Source of the DNA: Mesobacillus jeotgali
GTDB lineage: Bacteria > Bacillota > Bacilli > Bacillales > Cytobacillaceae
Reading direction: 5' to 3'
Length of the DNA: 64,000 nucleotides
Assembly: GCF_014856545.2 (NCBI RefSeq)
Contig: NZ_CP109811.1
Location: 2,474,001-2,538,000, forward strand
The position numbers were made by a program, and so were the translations under genes. Numbering within the stretch: the stretch's first letter is position 1; each line of letters starts with the position of its first letter. The notes under the pieces are model-generated. The model did no database searches. It was given only the letters and a program-made list of their open reading frames with translations, and had not been told where the DNA came from. Shown piece by piece: positions 8,161 to 17,125 of this stretch.

Positions 8161-9153
8161 ATGGAACAAGCAAATCAAATTCAAGTTTCTCAGAACTTAG
8201 GTCGTCCAATAATATCAAAAGGCAGTCATCCGATCGAAACAGGTAGATATTTGCTGGCAACAAACGAAATCCAAAAATTGTACCTTAAAATACAGCAGTG
8301 TTTAAATAACCGTTTTCCTGGCGCCATAATATATGGTCGTCCGAGACTTGGTAAAACAAGAGCAATAAAGTATCTGACTCACATACTTCCCAATGAATTT
8401 GATGGATTACCTATTTATTTTATCACTTGTCGGAAGTATAAAAACCCTAATGAAGCTGTTTTTTTTGAGGATCTTTTAATCGATGTTGGACATGGAACTC
8501 CTTTTTCTGGGAAGGCAAATGTTAAACGACAAAGATTGCTAAAATTTCTAATTCAAGAAGCTGAAGTCTCTAGACAAAAACGAATAGTACTTTTCATAGA
8601 TGATGCGCAAAGATTACACGAAATACAGTATGGATGGCTGATGGATATTAATAACGAGTTGGATAGATTTGGCGTCTCTTTAACGGTTTTTTTAGTAGGT
8701 CAACAAGAGTTACTCGATCAGAGGTCCGTATTTCTTGAATTAGGACAAGCTCAAATAATTGGCAGGTTTATGGTACAACAACATAAATTTGAGGGAGTAT
8801 GTAATCGCTCAGATATGTATGAATGCCTACTAGGTTACGATGAAGATTGTGAATTCCCTTCAAATAGTGGAGTCAGCTTTACTAAATATTATTTTCCTGA
8901 TGCATTCGTGCATGGATTTAGATTGGCAAAGTATACTGATGAGTTAATGGAAATTTATACAGAAATGAGAAGAGAAGCTGGACTAAGTTCTCGATTTGAA
9001 ATCCCTATGCAATATTTAACTTTAGCCATAGAATTTGCCTTAAAGAAATATGGTGTTGAAGGTGAGGATTTGAACTCTATTTCAAAAACCCAATGGATTG
9101 ATGCCATTAAGTACTCAAGTTATATAGAATCTGAATTATATAGTGCTATCTAA
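8161..9153 (+). CDS. tnsC: TnsC/TniB-like AAA+ ATPase regulator
   Basis: A 330-residue AAA+ ATPase that links target selection (TniQ) to the transposase. The Walker A motif is GRPRLGKT at residues 59-66 and the Walker B is RIVLFIDDAQ at 141-150; a sensor-like VFLVGQQEL follows. The length is short compared with Tn7 TnsC (about 555) and resembles TniB/TnsC of smaller systems. GAGGTAAT precedes the ATG. It lies 22 bases after tnsB and 36 bases before the first tniQ gene, so this is one operon. Confidence 0.88.
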   Translation: MEQANQIQVSQNLGRPIISKGSHPIETGRYLLATNEIQKLYLKIQQCLNNRFPGAIIYGRPRLGKTRAIKYLTHILPNEFDGLPIYFITCRKYKNPNEAVFFEDLLIDVGHGTPFSGKANVKRQRLLKFLIQEAEVSRQKRIVLFIDDAQRLHEIQYGWLMDINNELDRFGVSLTVFLVGQQELLDQRSVFLELGQAQIIGRFMVQQHKFEGVCNRSDMYECLLGYDEDCEFPSNSGVSFTKYYFPDAFVHGFRLAKYTDELMEIYTEMRREAGLSSRFEIPMQYLTLAIEFALKKYGVEGEDLNSISKTQWIDAIKYSSYIESELYSAI

Positions 9154-9188
9154 TTATATTAGACTGCGTTAAAAGGGTTGAAATTATT

Positions 9189-10748
9189 TTGAATCGCATA
9201 CATCTAGAACCTTCAGATACACTAAGCGAAAGGTTAACATGGGATATTAAGTGGATAGCCGATTATGAATCACCTTGGGGAATTATTGAAAAAATCAAGC
9301 ATGCCAACTTAATTACCTCAAAAGAGTTTTTAAAAATATGTGGAACAGCACATGTTAAGGGATTAAAATCAAATATTGGTTGGAATCACCGGGAGTTATT
9401 AACCCTAAAAGGAATAGATGATAATCAATTCAAACATTATTTCGGTTTTTCTATAAAAGAACATAATAATAATCTTATTGATATGCTTTGCAAACCACTT
9501 TTTGATGGAAAAACAAATGTAAATAAATACTTTCATAGCGGCCTTTATATTTGTCCAATTTGTATTAGAAAAGGATATCATAGTGTTTTTCATCAACTTA
9601 AGATTATTGACGAATGTCCTTTTCATTGTCAAAAACTTATTCAGGCTTGTGAACGTTGTAGCAGATGGTACCGAAATGACTTTGGTTATGAAATAACCAA
9701 TAAAGCTACCCTTCCATTTCACTGTAATTGTGGGAATGGATATTTAGAAGTGAATGACGAGCTATTCCCTGACTGGTATAGCCCGAGAATGGAAGACATA
9801 AAATCAATAGAATTAAAAAGATGGATAACTTTAAATGAAGAAGAGTTAAAAGTGTTACAAGGAACCTATTTTTTACAACATAAAGACTTTCCTTTACAAA
9901 ATAACCTTTTGAAAAAAATGATAACTTTAGTTTCTGACATACCGCATTTTAATAAGGGTAGGATGGTATCTAATGGTTCAATATCTTATTCAAAAATTAA
10001 GGAAAATATGGATCCTTTATTACTTCTCGATAGATTTCCCTATAGAAATCCCCATTTAAATGTTATAGATGATATATTTTTATCCACCAGGCAAACGGTA
10101 AAAGCTATCAGTAGGAAAATTCGTAAAGAGGTCTATAAAAATCACCGAAGTTGCCTAAAGCGAATGAAGAATCATCTTAGAGTGAAAGAAGAGGATGATC
10201 CCTTTTTTTGCCCAATAGCTTTCGCATACCTAGAAAGCAGGAAAAATTTACAAGGTTTTAATGAACCAACAAGTGTTGATAATCGATATTCCTATGAAGA
10301 CAGATTAAATGACGAAGGATTTGATGTTGCAAATAGAATTGATAGAAACTTAATTCTGGCTATGACAAAAGATTTGATTCGATCAGATAATTTCAATTTT
10401 AATGTACCTAAATTAGAGTGGGTTATTAATAGAGTAATTGCCCATTTATATTCACACCATTTTATTAGTTTGCTTAACACTTTATCTACGATAAATAGAG
10501 AAAATGGTAATATTGATTACACGAAATATAAAAATTTAAATCAAATCTTAATAGTAAATTCCAGGTTAGACAACTGTGATAAGATTTATTGGGTGGATTA
10601 TTTACCTGATTATAGTAAATTAATTACAAAATTTAGTGAACTTTGTCCGAATAAAAGTGTGAAACAAAGAAGAATTAAAGCTTCTGAAAATAGTTATAAC
10701 CCAAGGAAACTAGCAATAGAGAAATTGGATTCAAGAAGAAAAAATTAA
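9189..10748 (+). CDS. TniQ/TnsD-like target-selection protein, first copy
   Basis: A 519-residue TniQ-domain protein. A zinc-ribbon pair is clear: CPICIRKGYHSVFHQ...CPFHCQKL followed by CERCSRWY...FHCNCGNGY (about residues 118-180). A long helical C-terminal region follows. TnsD/TniQ proteins bind a target DNA site and recruit TnsC. The length is like a TnsD that reads a fixed attachment site, rather than the short TniQ used by CRISPR-linked elements. The TTG start is supported by AAGGG upstream. A terminator hairpin follows, separating it from the second tniQ. Confidence 0.82.
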   Translation: MNRIHLEPSDTLSERLTWDIKWIADYESPWGIIEKIKHANLITSKEFLKICGTAHVKGLKSNIGWNHRELLTLKGIDDNQFKHYFGFSIKEHNNNLIDMLCKPLFDGKTNVNKYFHSGLYICPICIRKGYHSVFHQLKIIDECPFHCQKLIQACERCSRWYRNDFGYEITNKATLPFHCNCGNGYLEVNDELFPDWYSPRMEDIKSIELKRWITLNEEELKVLQGTYFLQHKDFPLQNNLLKKMITLVSDIPHFNKGRMVSNGSISYSKIKENMDPLLLLDRFPYRNPHLNVIDDIFLSTRQTVKAISRKIRKEVYKNHRSCLKRMKNHLRVKEEDDPFFCPIAFAYLESRKNLQGFNEPTSVDNRYSYEDRLNDEGFDVANRIDRNLILAMTKDLIRSDNFNFNVPKLEWVINRVIAHLYSHHFISLLNTLSTINRENGNIDYTKYKNLNQILIVNSRLDNCDKIYWVDYLPDYSKLITKFSELCPNKSVKQRRIKASENSYNPRKLAIEKLDSRRKN

Positions 10749-10760
10749 ATATATTTTATG

Positions 10761-10789
10761 CTGCTGGAAAATTTTTCAGCAGTTTTTTG
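10761..10789 (+). terminator. Terminator between the two tniQ genes
   Basis: CTGCTG...CAGCAG with an inner AAAA/TTTT is followed by TTTTTTG. It would reduce read-through from tnsABC-tniQ into the second tniQ gene, which implies separate or attenuated expression. Confidence 0.85.
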
Positions 10790-10840
10790 TATTTCTTCAC
10801 TTCTGGCTGTCAATAATGATATTGAGGGGGTAGGAACATA

Positions 10841-12190
10841 ATGGGTACAATTATAATAATTAATAAGGATATAAAGAAAAAATCTTTATTAAACTGGAAT
10901 AATAGCTGGATTAATAAGTTTGAATCAATTTGGAGTATATTTGAAAAAATAAAGCTAGCAAACAATATTAGCAATAAAGAAATTTTACATCTGTTCGCAA
11001 GTGATAAAATTGCTCCAGCTAACAATCGCTCAATATATTTTTCTGAATTTAATTCAGAGACGAATATATTAATTGGTTATGATCTCTATAAACATCAATT
11101 GAACATAGTCAAATTACTTTCTACTGGACTACCAATTGATAATTTCCCTCTTGAAAAGTTGTTTAGAAAGGAAGTTACAACTTGCAAAACATGTATAGAG
11201 TTTAATTATCATAGCATATTCCATCAATTTAAGTTCTTAAGCTACTGCCCTTTTCATAAAATACCTTTGGCTATCACTAACCATAAAAAGAATATTATAG
11301 TTGATGCTTCTCTTGATAGTAATTTTCAACTTAATGCAGTAAGTAGAGATGTAGAAACAAGCGAAAAAGTTCATTTGTTTTTTAATTCAAAAAAGAAATG
11401 GCAAACAGTAAACTCAAATAAATTTCAGTTAAGCTGTGCTGTTACAAAAGAATTAATTGAAAAAAAATCAACTAAAGGAAATGTAACTCTTTATTTTGAT
11501 CCATGTGTATTCTTTGTCAGGGAGGCTGCTTTAGAGAAGTATAACTACATTTTATCTAATAAATATAAAGTGAATATTGGTAAAGAAGAGTGCCTTACCT
11601 TCAGTAGTCCAAAAGTAACTAATCATGAAGAGAAATTCAATTTTACTGAAAACGACTTTAAATTACTGTATTTATCTACTCTAAAAACCTTTTATTCTAT
11701 TGTAAGGCACCTTAAAGCTACCATATTATTTAAACACAAAAAATGTATAGAATTGAATATAAGAAATCATCCTGTTAAACCAAAGTGTCCATACTCAAAC
11801 ACTTACGTTCATTGGAGAAAGTTTATTGAGGGGCTTAATAATATTTCTGAAGTAGAGAAAAAAATTTCAAAAACTCATGATTCTTACCTTAATTTTAAAG
11901 TTTATTGCTACCAAGAACATGGTTTTTTTGAAAGACTTTTTTATACAACGATATCCTCTATTGATGAAAAATTTAGAACTCGCAAATTAGTTTTGTGGTT
12001 AATTAATAAAATTTATGGAAAGGTTATTACTAACTATTTCTATTGTTGGTTCGAGCACTTTCAGCGAAGGGAAGTCAATGAAAATACTTATTATTATTGT
12101 CCTCTAGAATTGGATTACATACCAACTTTTATAGTTGAAATAAATAAGGACCAAAAAGATTCTGTTAACCTTCACATTTGGAAAAAGTAA
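10841..12190 (+). CDS. Second TniQ-like protein, divergent
   Basis: A 449-residue TniQ relative. It begins like its neighbour (a Trp-x-x-Lys-[FY]-E-[SI]-x-W pattern near residue 20) and keeps the first zinc-ribbon half, CKTCIEFNYHSIFHQFKFLSYCPFHKI (about 112-138), but the second Cys pair seen in copy one is missing. The C-terminal part shares only scattered positions with copy one. Two TniQ/TnsD proteins in one element usually give two target pathways. AGGGGGT lies upstream of the ATG. Being AT-rich and divergent, it could alternatively be an accessory factor. Confidence 0.7.
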   Translation: MGTIIIINKDIKKKSLLNWNNSWINKFESIWSIFEKIKLANNISNKEILHLFASDKIAPANNRSIYFSEFNSETNILIGYDLYKHQLNIVKLLSTGLPIDNFPLEKLFRKEVTTCKTCIEFNYHSIFHQFKFLSYCPFHKIPLAITNHKKNIIVDASLDSNFQLNAVSRDVETSEKVHLFFNSKKKWQTVNSNKFQLSCAVTKELIEKKSTKGNVTLYFDPCVFFVREAALEKYNYILSNKYKVNIGKEECLTFSSPKVTNHEEKFNFTENDFKLLYLSTLKTFYSIVRHLKATILFKHKKCIELNIRNHPVKPKCPYSNTYVHWRKFIEGLNNISEVEKKISKTHDSYLNFKVYCYQEHGFFERLFYTTISSIDEKFRTRKLVLWLINKIYGKVITNYFYCWFEHFQRREVNENTYYYCPLELDYIPTFIVEINKDQKDSVNLHIWKK

Positions 12191-12221
12191 CCAAGTTAAA
12201 TTATCTTATCAAAAGTTAACA

Positions 12222-12248
12222 AACCAAATACCTAAAAGGCATTTGGTT
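12222..12248. terminator. Bidirectional hairpin between tniQ2 and the recombinase gene
   Basis: AACCAAATACC pairs with GGCATTTGGTT around a five-base loop, between convergent genes. The T-tracts are modest. Confidence 0.65.
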
Positions 12249-12266
12249 CATTCTGCTTATTATTAT

Positions 12267-13277
12267 CTAGTCCGATTTGATTCTTGTTAATATATCTAAT
12301 ATTCTCGCATCAGAATTACCTAGTAGACTTAATAAGGTTAATGCATCTTTATTACGGTTCCAATGTTGTACCGCATAAGATTGTCTAAGTTGTTGGGGAC
12401 TCATACTTTTTGAGAATGAATTTGTATATTTCTCAACTATTAGTTGAATGCTTCGAATTGAAAGGGGTGTGTAACTTCCTAAATGGTTTTTCCCAAATAA
12501 GGTTTTACTTTCATTTAAAAAACTTTCCTTTATCAATTTAGAATAGTGAACTTTTAAGTGAGTCAAAGCTGTTAGTGAAATTGGTACTAAGACTTTTTCT
12601 CCTTTTCTTATAACTATTATTATTTTTTCCTCCCACTTTATATCATTTTCTTTTAACGAAATTACTTCTGCTGCACGTAAGCCAGATTCTAAAATCAAGC
12701 TAACAATTGTTATATCTCTATTTTTATTCTTTTGGAAGGATGTGCGTTGCCGTGCTGAAATATTTTCTCTTTCATAATCATTTATTATAAAGTCTAATAA
12801 TTCCTTTGTTTTACTTCCGGATAAAATAATGGTTGAAATTTCATTAGCTACTGTTTGCTTCGTTTTCTTTCTCAAATGAATATAGTTCATAACATTTCTG
12901 TTAAAATAACTCTCACCATCATCATCTTCATATTCTACTGTAAGATATACAAATAATGAACGGAGGGATGAAATTTTTCGGTTAATTGTATTATCCGAAT
13001 GTTTCATTTCGAACTCTAGCCAATTTAGATATTCTTGAACTTCATTCTTACTCAACTTTTCTAAATCGTATAAAGTAACAGATTCAGAGGTCCTAGATAT
13101 AAATATTCCTTGTTCACAATTCCAATTTAAAAAATGATGGATGTCCGAGGCATATCCATATACTGTATCAAACGAGCGTTTATTTTTAATTTTAACATCC
13201 AAGAACTCATTAACAAACCACGGAAGTTGGCCCTTTATATTTTCAATTGTTTTTAATTTTCCTTCATGTAAATTCAT
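12267..13277 (-). CDS. Tyrosine recombinase homologue lacking the catalytic tyrosine
   Basis: A 336-residue protein with an N-terminal SAM-like/core-binding domain (about 15-115) and a C-terminal lambda-integrase-type domain. The first catalytic Arg is present (LESGLRAAEVISL, R201) and so is the beta-strand Lys (RKGEK). However, the HxLRH motif reads QQLRQ, the LLGH His is Asn (N321), and the position of the nucleophilic Tyr (...IYTH in active enzymes) is Leu (DILTR, L330). It therefore probably cannot cleave DNA and may act as a DNA-binding accessory. It converges on tniQ2, at the distal end of the tns gene block. The family assignment is firm; the role is unknown. Confidence 0.75.
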   Translation of the reverse strand: MNLHEGKLKTIENIKGQLPWFVNEFLDVKIKNKRSFDTVYGYASDIHHFLNWNCEQGIFISRTSESVTLYDLEKLSKNEVQEYLNWLEFEMKHSDNTINRKISSLRSLFVYLTVEYEDDDGESYFNRNVMNYIHLRKKTKQTVANEISTIILSGSKTKELLDFIINDYERENISARQRTSFQKNKNRDITIVSLILESGLRAAEVISLKENDIKWEEKIIIVIRKGEKVLVPISLTALTHLKVHYSKLIKESFLNESKTLFGKNHLGSYTPLSIRSIQLIVEKYTNSFSKSMSPQQLRQSYAVQHWNRNKDALTLLSLLGNSDARILDILTRIKSD

Positions 13278-13770
13278 TCTGCTTTTCTCCCGAATTACTT
13301 CATTTTTAACTAGGAAAGATTAAACGTGTAATTAGTCTACTATAGAAATTAACTAAAAATAATATCTAAAAATGTTCCAATTATTTGAGGCCTATTTTGG
13401 GGTTCGTTCTTGTCTAGTTAGTCTTTAAAATACTTGAAGCTCATTATTTTGCAACCAAACACACTTTTACCTTTAAAAGTGGCGTCATTTCTAGGAACCA
13501 ACTACACCTAATTAAAATCAAAATCATTTCTATACAATTATCTCAGCTTATCCACAGCTCCTTAAAAATGAAGGTAGTTCCCAATAATCTTGAATGAATT
13601 CTGTTAATGAACTAGTTGATCATAATTGGTGAGAATCAGGAGTTCAAGCGTTAATGAAAGCCATGCATTACGAAGTCTATATCGGTAGAAATTGTATATT
13701 GTAGATTAAAATATTGCAGTAAATATGAATTTCAAGAAATTGTTAAAATGTTTCTTGATATTTTTCTTTT
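13278..13770. other. Long intergenic stretch, possible element boundary
   Basis: There is no gene. I looked here for a mirror copy of the 3095-3251 repeats and did not find one. The recombinase promoter should lie just above 13280 on the minus strand. Confidence 0.5.
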
Positions 13771-13820
13771 TGTGATGTGCATCACATTTCCGATAGGAGA
13801 ACCCGGTTATGCTATCGGTG
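13771..13820 (+). promoter_or_regulatory. Fnr/Crp-type box with class II promoter
   Basis: TGTGATGTGCATCACA (13771-13786) has perfect TGTGA/TCACA half-sites with six bases between them. A -10-like TATGCT lies at 13808-13813, giving an expected start near 13820. The box centre then falls at about -41.5, the standard position for activation by Fnr or Crp-family regulators. In Bacilli that points to Fnr and oxygen limitation. Confidence 0.65.
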
Positions 13821-13847
13821 TAATCACATTAAGGAGGAATTCAGATC

Positions 13848-14957
13848 ATGAGAAAATCTTATTTTAGAGGGATAAGTTTAGTGATAGCAGCAGGTATCTT
13901 TCTTGCCGGGTGTGGTACCGAACCTGCCAAAGATGTTACAGAGGCGACTGCCAAGGAAAAGCAGCAAGTCGAAGAAAAATCAGAACAAGCATCAAAAAAT
14001 GCTCAGGTAGACAAGTTTTATTTTACAGCCAATGAAGGGGGAACAATAAGCAAGGTAAATGCTATGAACAATGAGGTTGTTAAAACGATTCAAGCAGATG
14101 GGGTTGTCCATAATATTCAAGTGTCACCCGATGGAAAGACAGTTGCTGCTACGATCGTCCCGAGCATGGGGGCTCACGGAGGTGACGAGCATGATGATGG
14201 AGGACATGAAATGAAAATGAATGGCACTGCCCTTTTTTATGATACTGAATCAGATGAGTTGCTGAAAGAAGTAGAAGTCGGCAGCCATCCGGCCCATGTT
14301 GTGTATACAGAGGATGGAAAATACGCCCTTGTCACAAACAATGAGGACAATAATGTTTCCGTTATTGATACTAAAGACTACACTGTGGTCAATACAATAG
14401 GAACAGGGAAAGGCCCGCATGGCTTCAGGATATCAAGCGACAGCAAGCATGCTTATATAGCGAACATGGGTGAGGATTCTGTCAGTGTCATTAATCTCGA
14501 ATCAATGAAAGAAGATCGCAAAATACAGGTAGGTGCCGCTCCGGTCACGACAGGAATAAGCGCTGATGGGAAGACATTGGTAACAACGCTCAATGCTGAA
14601 AATGCTCTGGCAATTGTTGATCTTGAAAGTGGAAACATAGAGAAGGTAGGAGTCGGTATTGGCCCGGCTCAAGTATATCTTGATGCTAATGATCAATTTG
14701 CCTACGTGGCCAATCAGGGAACAGAGAGTAATCCTTCTAATAGCATAACGATTGTAGATTTGAAATCAAAAGCAGCAGTTTCCACAATTGAAACGGGTAA
14801 AGGAGCGCATGGTGTGGTGCTGAGCGGTGACAGTAAGACGGCGTATGTGACCAATATGTTCGAAGATACGGTAAGCATTATAGATCTTGAAGCGAAAGAA
14901 GTAAAACAAACGATTCAGGTTGGAGAAGTCCCAAATGGGATCACGATCATGAAGTAA
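13848..14957 (+). CDS. YncE-like beta-propeller lipoprotein
   Basis: A 369-residue secreted lipoprotein: signal peptide with lipobox LAGC (Cys about 22), a charged linker, then seven YVTN/YncE-type propeller repeats, each with forms of V-x-VID/VINL...G-x-x-P(H/N)G. One blade carries a His/Asp-rich insertion (HGGDEHDDGGHEMKM, about residues 109-123), a likely metal-binding loop. Similar propellers accompany denitrification and copper enzymes. It is preceded by an Fnr-type box and followed by its own terminator, so it seems to be a low-oxygen-induced single gene. The substrate or partner is unknown. Confidence 0.8.
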   Translation: MRKSYFRGISLVIAAGIFLAGCGTEPAKDVTEATAKEKQQVEEKSEQASKNAQVDKFYFTANEGGTISKVNAMNNEVVKTIQADGVVHNIQVSPDGKTVAATIVPSMGAHGGDEHDDGGHEMKMNGTALFYDTESDELLKEVEVGSHPAHVVYTEDGKYALVTNNEDNNVSVIDTKDYTVVNTIGTGKGPHGFRISSDSKHAYIANMGEDSVSVINLESMKEDRKIQVGAAPVTTGISADGKTLVTTLNAENALAIVDLESGNIEKVGVGIGPAQVYLDANDQFAYVANQGTESNPSNSITIVDLKSKAAVSTIETGKGAHGVVLSGDSKTAYVTNMFEDTVSIIDLEAKEVKQTIQVGEVPNGITIMK

Positions 14958-14966
14958 TGGATGGAT

Positions 14967-14998
14967 GCCGCGCCTCTTATCTTGGGGGGCGGCTTTTT
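14967..14998 (+). terminator. Terminator of the propeller gene
   Basis: A GC-rich stem GCCG..GCC / GGG..CGGC is followed by TTTTT, nine bases after the stop codon. Confidence 0.8.
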
Positions 14999-15089
14999 GC
15001 ATGAATGAATACAATTATTCGTCACATAAACTCGATTGTTTCTACACATTTGACTTATAGAATCAAAATGAATTAAGGGTTCCCCTTAG

Positions 15090-15430
15090 TAAAGGAGGCT
15101 TTGTATACCATGAAGCTAGTAAAATGGACAGTAAATACAAGTAAACTAATCGGGGAGATGAATGGACAAGTATAAAAGAATCGTGCTGTTGGCAGCAACT
15201 GTTAAGCGATTCAAAAGGCTAGCCTGATAGCCAACGCAATTTGACTTCGACTGCCGGAAAGTGGCTTGAAAACTTCAGTCTTTCGTAAAGAAAGAGGCCA
15301 ATATCAACAACTCCGGTAAGTTTAGAAGAAGTTGCGAGGACTAAATCTAGTTAGGTTCCAACTAGGGAGGAAATCGGAAAAACACATTGGTGAAAGGCTA
15401 TATATACCGATTGAAGAAGGGACTGAAAGT
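15090..15430 (+). ncRNA. Candidate structured RNA of unknown class
   Basis: No long frame is present, but there is a chain of short perfect stems: GAATCG/CGATTC (15178-15183, 15207-15212) around TGCTG/CAGCA; GGCTA/TAGCC (15217-15232); CTAGTT/AACTAG (15347-15365); and AATCGG/CCGATT (15372-15377, 15407-15412). A 21-codon frame with a strong AAAGGAGG site starts at 15110 and ends just before the first stem. It could be a decayed mobile-element RNA or a regulatory RNA; I cannot name the class. Confidence 0.4.
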
Positions 15431-15433
15431 AAA

Positions 15434-15457
15434 AAAGGAAGCCAGGTAGGCTTCCTC
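15434..15457. terminator. Terminator between the RNA candidate and the oxidase gene
   Basis: GGAAGCC/GGCTTCC with a five-base loop. On the minus strand it is followed by TTTTTT, so it ends the multicopper oxidase transcript; in the other direction the T-tract is weaker. Confidence 0.8.
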
Positions 15458-15508
15458 TTTGAAATCAGTTTCTTATTCTACATTTTAATGCTCTAACGGA
15501 AGATGTTA

Positions 15509-17125
15509 TTATTCAGGTTTATTATTTGCATCAGGATCTGGAGTGAAGTTTACTTTAAACCCATCATATTTAACCATATTCACCATTCCTGCAGTGGCAT
15601 GATGCAAATCGTGACAATGGAATAGCCAGTTACCAGGATTGTCTGCTTTAAATGCAACGACATATTCATCACCAGGTTTTAAATTAATCGTATCTTTCAT
15701 GATTGGAGCACCTTCTACAGGTTTTCCATTTTTGCTAAGAACCTGGAAGAAGTGACCATGCAAGTGCATAGGATGGTCATCCATCATAGAATTGTTGGTC
15801 AGTGTTACTTTAACAAGATCGCCTTCCTCGACATTTATACTATCAGTTTCTGGGAAAGTTTTGCCGTTAATCGTATATGCCATTTCGTTGCCATCCATCG
15901 TTGTGTTTAAATCCATTTTATATTCAATATCATATTTTTGATCCAGTGAAAATTCACCCTTTTCAGAGCCGCCATAATTCATAAAGGAAAATTCAGGTAA
16001 ATCTTCGGACTTGTTAGATTTGTCAGCTGAATCAGTAGAGTTTTCATATTGAATTTTTGTATTCATTCCACTTGAACCTTCCATATCTCCGTGGCACTCT
16101 ATGAACCATTCTCCAGGGTTGTTTGCCGTAAACTCAATGTCATATCTCTCACCGGGTGCTATTGAGATTACTTGATCCTTCAATTCTTTTGGTTTATTTA
16201 GTTCTTGTCCGTCAATTGCTGCGACTTTAAAGTCATGGCCATGCAGGTGAATTTTATGAGACATATACCCTACATTGACAAGACGAATTCTGACCTTTTC
16301 TCCTTCTTTGACCTTTAATGGTTCAATGCTGTTACCGCTTTTGCCATTTATCGTAAAGATATCGTAAGCACTCATATCGTGGCCCATTTCTTCCATTCCA
16401 TCCATGCTTTCATTCTCATTTGACCCCATATCGCCGTGATCCATGCCACCAGAATCAGTTTCTTTATCACTGTCCTCGTCTGAATCCATATTACCGTGGT
16501 CCATTCCCTCCATACTGGATTCAGCTTCTTCTGGCTTGCTCATCCACTCGTCTAGCATAAGGGTATAATCACGATCATAAGACTTATCATTTGGCTCTAC
16601 AATAAATGAACCATAAAGCCCTTTATCCATTTGTTCAACAGCATTTTGATGGGTATGATACATATAAGTTCCCGGATCCTCAGGGGTAAATTCATAGGTG
16701 AAGCTTTCACCTGGCTGGACTGCATTTTGTGTCACACCTGGGATGCCATCCATTTCATTTGGCACTGTAATTCCATGCCAGTGTATAGAGATTGGTTCAT
16801 TCAGTTCATTTTTAAGATTTATTTTTAATTTCTCTCCTTGCTTTACCCGAATTTGGGAGCCGGGAACAGAACCATTGAAAGTAAGTGCTTTTACACTAAC
16901 ATCCTCACTTAGCTGATGCTTGGCTTCTTTGGCAATAATATTTATTTCATTGCCAGTAAGTGTTTCAGTAACGTTAGCAGTTTGTAGACCTTCTAAATTT
17001 TCTTTTACTTCAGAGCTAGGTTCTTCTTCCATGTTTTTATGATCCATTTCACTCATACTGCTACTGGAACAGGCAGCAATAAAAAGGGTGGAGAAAATGA
17101 GAATTGAAAGTAACTTTAATTTCAT
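15509..17125 (-). CDS. Multicopper oxidase lipoprotein
   Basis: A 538-residue laccase-like oxidase anchored outside the membrane (signal ending IAACSSSS). Copper-site motifs are all present: HWHG and HTHQ in the first cupredoxin domain, and HPMHLHGH plus HCHDLHHATAGM at the C-terminus. A Met/His/Asp-rich insert of about 45 residues (repeats of MDHGDM type, about 205-250) resembles the copper-binding loop of CueO/CopA oxidases. It probably oxidises Cu(I) to the less toxic Cu(II). ATG at 17125 follows AGGAGG; a 12-residue upstream extension has no site. It is transcribed alone, opposite to its neighbours. Confidence 0.88.
   Translation of the reverse strand: MKLKLLSILIFSTLFIAACSSSSMSEMDHKNMEEEPSSEVKENLEGLQTANVTETLTGNEINIIAKEAKHQLSEDVSVKALTFNGSVPGSQIRVKQGEKLKINLKNELNEPISIHWHGITVPNEMDGIPGVTQNAVQPGESFTYEFTPEDPGTYMYHTHQNAVEQMDKGLYGSFIVEPNDKSYDRDYTLMLDEWMSKPEEAESSMEGMDHGNMDSDEDSDKETDSGGMDHGDMGSNENESMDGMEEMGHDMSAYDIFTINGKSGNSIEPLKVKEGEKVRIRLVNVGYMSHKIHLHGHDFKVAAIDGQELNKPKELKDQVISIAPGERYDIEFTANNPGEWFIECHGDMEGSSGMNTKIQYENSTDSADKSNKSEDLPEFSFMNYGGSEKGEFSLDQKYDIEYKMDLNTTMDGNEMAYTINGKTFPETDSINVEEGDLVKVTLTNNSMMDDHPMHLHGHFFQVLSKNGKPVEGAPIMKDTINLKPGDEYVVAFKADNPGNWLFHCHDLHHATAGMVNMVKYDGFKVNFTPDPDANNKPE

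Noticed and set aside
10841..12190. Second TniQ gene as a CRISPR-linked short TniQ
   Set aside because: It is longer than those proteins and no Cas genes or repeats are in the window.
13278..13770. Possible right end of the Tn7-like element
   Set aside because: I searched for inverted copies of TGAAGAGAA..CCTACAT and for ...TACACA borders. Only short chance matches were found (for example GTGTAATTA at 13325, in the wrong orientation).
15110..15175. 21-codon peptide before the structured segment as a real gene
   Set aside because: The ribosome site is good, but the peptide has no recognisable features; kept only as part of the RNA candidate.
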